A DNA stretch of 16,896 nucleotides from Phycisphaerae bacterium (GTDB taxonomy: Bacteria > Planctomycetota > Phycisphaerae > Tepidisphaerales > Tepidisphaeraceae). The notes under the pieces are model-generated. The model made no database searches. It was not told the origin of the DNA and worked only from the letters and a program-made list of their open reading frames with translations. Positions 14,757-16,896 of this stretch are shown one piece after another. A program made the position numbers and the translations under genes. Location of the stretch: contig JACMJD010000121.1 in NCBI GenBank assembly GCA_014380825.1, positions 1 to 16,896 on the forward strand. The letters are read 5' to 3'. How positions within the stretch are numbered: position 1 is the stretch's first letter; the number at the start of each line of letters is the position of its first letter.

Positions 14757-15713
14757 ATGCGAAAACGAAATGGATTCACGCTCGTCGAATTATTGGTGGT
14801 CATCGGGATCATCGCACTACTGGTCGGCATCTTGTTGCCCGCACTTGGGCGGGCTCGCGCGCAGGCGAATCTCGTCTGGTGCCAGTCGAACATGCGCCAG
14901 ATGGGAACTGCCATCACGATGTACGCCCAGACGCACAAAGACCGCCTGCCGCTGGGATATTGGGAAGGGGACTTCGGAACCTTCAAGGGTGCCACCGACT
15001 GGGGCTGGCTGATCCTGCCGTACCTGAAGAAAGGTTCATCGGGCGTGTACGCAGATCTGGATCCAACCGGCATCTGGACTCTGTACAAAGACAAAGACAC
15101 GATCTCCGGAAACCGCCCCGATCTTCCGTGGTTCGACTCGGAAAAAGTCCAGACGTACGGCGTACATCCGCAACTCTTCCGCTTCGCCGCCGGGGCCGTG
15201 GATCGCAACACGTTGCAGTATTTTGGCAGCGCACTTGATGTCGGACCGGAAAACGACGGGATGAAGCCGTTCAAGCTTGGACAGATCCGGCGATCATCCG
15301 AGATGATCATGATGATGGACGCCGTCCAGTTCAGCGATCAGCTCGCTTTCGGTGGTAATACCTGGGGGTCCGATGCGACGCTGTATGCGATCCAGAGCGC
15401 CAGCACCAGCTACTGCCAGAACTGGGCAACACTGAAGGATTGCGAACAACAATTCCCCAATGGTCCGGATGCGGGCTTCAACAAGGACTACTTGAGTCAC
15501 CCCGAACTGCAAACGCATGGAAGCCCTGCTACGGGCACGGGCACAAGTATCCGCTTCCGCCACATGAAGAACACTGCCGCAAACGCCCTGTTCGCCGACG
15601 GTCATGTTAGTACCTTCCGCTGGAAGCGTCCTGGCTTCGGCGGCAGTGACCTGCAATTCAGAAACTTCATTCTCGATGACTTGCGGCGCGGCGAGATGAG
15701 GTTCTTCAACTGA
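14757..15713 (+). CDS. Prepilin-like protein (DUF1559/type II secretion pseudopilin type), module B
   Basis: The protein has 318 residues from the ATG at 14757, with GAGGG 5 nt upstream; an in-frame TTG at 14745 overlaps that site. The leader is only MRKRNG, then [20 protein letters not shown], the prepilin motif (cleavage after G, Phe +1, Glu +5), then ALGRARAQANLVWCQSNMRQMGTAITMYAQ as in the other copy. The C-terminus holds RFRHMKNTAANALFADGHV, an H-x11-DGH form of the element that is usually H-x9-DG in this family. It is likely inserted in or secreted across the membrane by type II/IV pilus-like machinery, whose genes are not in the window. Its position after the hydrolase gene mirrors the 6550-7419 gene, which precedes its hydrolase. 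The two proteins share the N-terminal third but diverge beyond it, suggesting specialisation to different partners. Confidence 0.9.
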   Translation: MRKRNGFTLVELLVVIGIIALLVGILLPALGRARAQANLVWCQSNMRQMGTAITMYAQTHKDRLPLGYWEGDFGTFKGATDWGWLILPYLKKGSSGVYADLDPTGIWTLYKDKDTISGNRPDLPWFDSEKVQTYGVHPQLFRFAAGAVDRNTLQYFGSALDVGPENDGMKPFKLGQIRRSSEMIMMMDAVQFSDQLAFGGNTWGSDATLYAIQSASTSYCQNWATLKDCEQQFPNGPDAGFNKDYLSHPELQTHGSPATGTGTSIRFRHMKNTAANALFADGHVSTFRWKRPGFGGSDLQFRNFILDDLRRGEMRFFN

Positions 15714-15731
15714 TCCTTGACTACGAACTGT

Positions 15732-15766
15732 CGCACGCGCGCTGGCCCCACGCCAGCGCGCGTGCG
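15732..15766 (+). terminator. Strong hairpin terminator after the prepilin-like gene
   Basis: A perfect 15-bp inverted repeat with a 5-nt loop (CCCAC) lies 18 bp after the stop at 15713. There is no following U-tract, so it may stabilise the mRNA end or act as a non-canonical terminator. It separates the GntR-controlled pair from the small membrane protein gene. Confidence 0.7.
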
Positions 15767-15822
15767 CGGTCACTCACGAGGCCGGTCGAACGGGAGTATC
15801 CTCACGTGGCCGGTGAATCGGT

Positions 15823-16356
15823 ATGGATCTTTCTATGAGCCTTCGAGAAACGCTCGCCGAGAAACCACGCCGTGCCGCAGCCATTGTCGGCGCGCTGCTG
15901 ATCGGCGCAGTGGCGCTGATCGCATTCCAACTGCGCGGGTCGAGCAATTCAATCACCGGAAGCAGCTCGTCGCAGGCGTTCTTCTCCGTTGATGATGGCA
16001 AGACCTGGTTCGCCGACGATGCGATGAAAGTTCCGCCGTTTGAGAAGGATGGAAAGCAGGCGGTGCGAGCGTACGTGTTCCGCGCTGGGAATGGCACCAA
16101 GTTCGTGAATCACCTCGAGCGTTTCACGCCACCGGCCAAGCAGATCATGGAAGAGGCACAAAAGCCGACCGACCCCAAAGTCCCACCGCCGCCGGGTCGT
16201 TCTGGTCAGATCCAGAGCGCCCTGATTGCCGGCCGCGAAGTGAAACGGCCGGGGGAGACGAAGTGGATCAGCTCGACCAACTTCAAAGACGCCGGCGCGA
16301 TCACGGCTATCAAGGGTCCCGATGGCCGCGCCGATGCGGTCGCGGTCGAGCCGTAA
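15823..16356 (+). CDS. Small one-pass membrane protein, function unknown
   Basis: The protein has 177 residues from the ATG at 15823, where GGTGA lies upstream; an ATG at 15835 is an alternative. A cytoplasmic tail (SLRETLAEKPRRAA) leads to one membrane helix (AAIVGALLIGAVALIAFQL), then a mature domain with FFSVDDGKTWFADDAMKVPPF and GTKFVNHLERF. I believe this pattern recurs in uncharacterised planctomycete proteins found near prepilin-like genes, but I cannot name the family. The later part is proline-rich (PKVPPPPGRSG) and has no catalytic motif. It ends 2 bp before the stop of the convergent gene at 16359. A strong hairpin lies between it and the prepilin-like gene, so it may be separately transcribed. 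It could be an accessory of pilus-like assembly, but that rests only on position. Confidence 0.7.
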   Translation: MDLSMSLRETLAEKPRRAAAIVGALLIGAVALIAFQLRGSSNSITGSSSSQAFFSVDDGKTWFADDAMKVPPFEKDGKQAVRAYVFRAGNGTKFVNHLERFTPPAKQIMEEAQKPTDPKVPPPPGRSGQIQSALIAGREVKRPGETKWISSTNFKDAGAITAIKGPDGRADAVAVEP

Positions 16357-16358
16357 TC

Positions 16359-16896
16359 TCATTTCCCGAAATCAACTAGTCTAAGCGATAACGGCAGAAC
16401 GTCGTCGATCAGACTCTTCTCCGGCGTGTTCTCTGGAGGCTGCCCGAAATCTCTCCGAATCGGCGGGTTGTGGATCGGTACCAGGACGCACTGATCGGCG
16501 GTGAGCATCACGTTGCCGAATTGACTGGCCGCGACAACTGCCGTCGTGTGCGCGGTCGTGGCCATGCCAAGCAGCGCCTGGCTGTTGAGCACGACGGCCG
16601 TGGTCGCACCGACCTGCAACCAGTTCACGCCGTCCGTGCTATAGAACGCGCTGAAGTTGTTTCCCACTCGCTTTAATCGCAGTTGCACCGGCGCGGTGAC
16701 GCCGGGAACCGTCGACGTGTTCGTCGCCCCGCCGGCGGTGAGTCGCCACTGGAATCGGACGCCGCTGGACGGTGTGACGAAAATCGCCGCGTATGCGGAG
16801 GCGGTCGACGCGTTGTTGCGGAACATCAATCCCGCCTTGGCGGCGGCGTGGGTGTTCTGAATTCCCTGCACGGTCGCGCTGATCGAATAATCGCCG
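16359..16896 (-). CDS. C-terminal part of a secreted protein with ConA-like module (partial)
   Basis: This minus-strand frame runs off the right edge, so start and N-terminal domains are unseen; the 179 codons present end at TGA 16359-16361. The visible part begins GDYSISATVQGIQNTHAAAK and continues AGLMFRNN, VTPSSGVRFQWR, FSAFYSTDGVNWLQVG and ends with a LGMATTAHTT strand. This is the same DUF1349/concanavalin-A-like module as in the left-edge LEPR-XLL protein. About 45 residues after the module are probably disordered, with no PEP-CTERM tail. It is likely another extracellular glycan-associated protein, but its catalytic domain, if any, lies outside. Confidence 0.8.
   Translation of the reverse strand, partial: GDYSISATVQGIQNTHAAAKAGLMFRNNASTASAYAAIFVTPSSGVRFQWRLTAGGATNTSTVPGVTAPVQLRLKRVGNNFSAFYSTDGVNWLQVGATTAVVLNSQALLGMATTAHTTAVVAASQFGNVMLTADQCVLVPIHNPPIRRDFGQPPENTPEKSLIDDVLPLSLRLVDFGK

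Noticed and set aside
1..16896. CRISPR array, tRNA, rRNA, insertion sequence or prophage
   Set aside because: No regular short repeats with spacers, no cloverleaf or rRNA-like stretch and no transposase or phage protein found by eye.

Overview
The window looks like part of a planctomycete chromosome, most likely class Phycisphaerae (Tepidisphaera/Humisphaera-like soil or biofilm lineages). The grounds are high GC, two PEP-CTERM proteins (one with dockerin-like repeats), two prepilin-like proteins of the DUF1559 kind, a LEPR-XLL-type N-terminal signature, an XylR-type regulator (sugar-binding domain plus AraC HTH), a GntR regulator with a sugar-binding domain, and large multidomain secreted glycoside hydrolases. 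No rRNA, tRNA, transposase, phage gene or CRISPR array is visible.

Layout, left to right: (1) a partial LEPR-XLL protein on the minus strand with three 182-residue concanavalin-A-like repeats followed by the start of a GH5 catalytic domain (1-1893); (2) a GH1 beta-glucosidase 12 bp upstream of it (1906-3255); (3) a PEP-CTERM/dockerin-like secreted protein (3356-5083); (4) an XylR-like regulator (5209-6378); then divergently (5) a prepilin-like protein (6550-7419) and (6) a GH5 + esterase fusion (7457-10636), which appears to start at a rare ATT codon. After a convergent terminator comes a second block: (7) a short PEP-CTERM protein (10750-11586, minus); (8) a GntR/LacI-like regulator (11725-12822, minus); then divergently (9) a beta-helix glycan hydrolase with a GH87-like Asp triad (12987-14702); (10) a second prepilin-like protein (14757-15713); and (11) a small one-pass membrane protein (15823-16356). 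The right edge holds the C-terminus of another protein with the concanavalin-A-like module (16359-16896, minus).

The main point is that the two blocks share one plan: PEP-CTERM gene <- regulator gene | operator region | -> secreted glycan hydrolase plus prepilin-like gene. Each regulator is bracketed by two copies of its own candidate operator. In the XylR block a 31-bp element matching at 27 of 31 positions (direct repeats of TTTTNNGACA at 21-bp spacing, as expected for an AraC-type HTH) lies at 5161-5191 and 6410-6440. In the GntR block an 18-bp palindrome-like site matching at 14 of 18 positions lies at 11707-11724 and 12938-12955; the latter overlaps the -10 of a near-consensus promoter. 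I infer two separately induced glycan-use cassettes. The XylR one probably targets beta-glucan or acylated plant polysaccharide (GH1, two GH5s, an esterase). The GntR one targets a glycan cut by a beta-helix enzyme, possibly alpha-1,3-glucan. In each, a secreted hydrolase, a PEP-CTERM surface protein and a pseudopilin-like protein would be switched on together.
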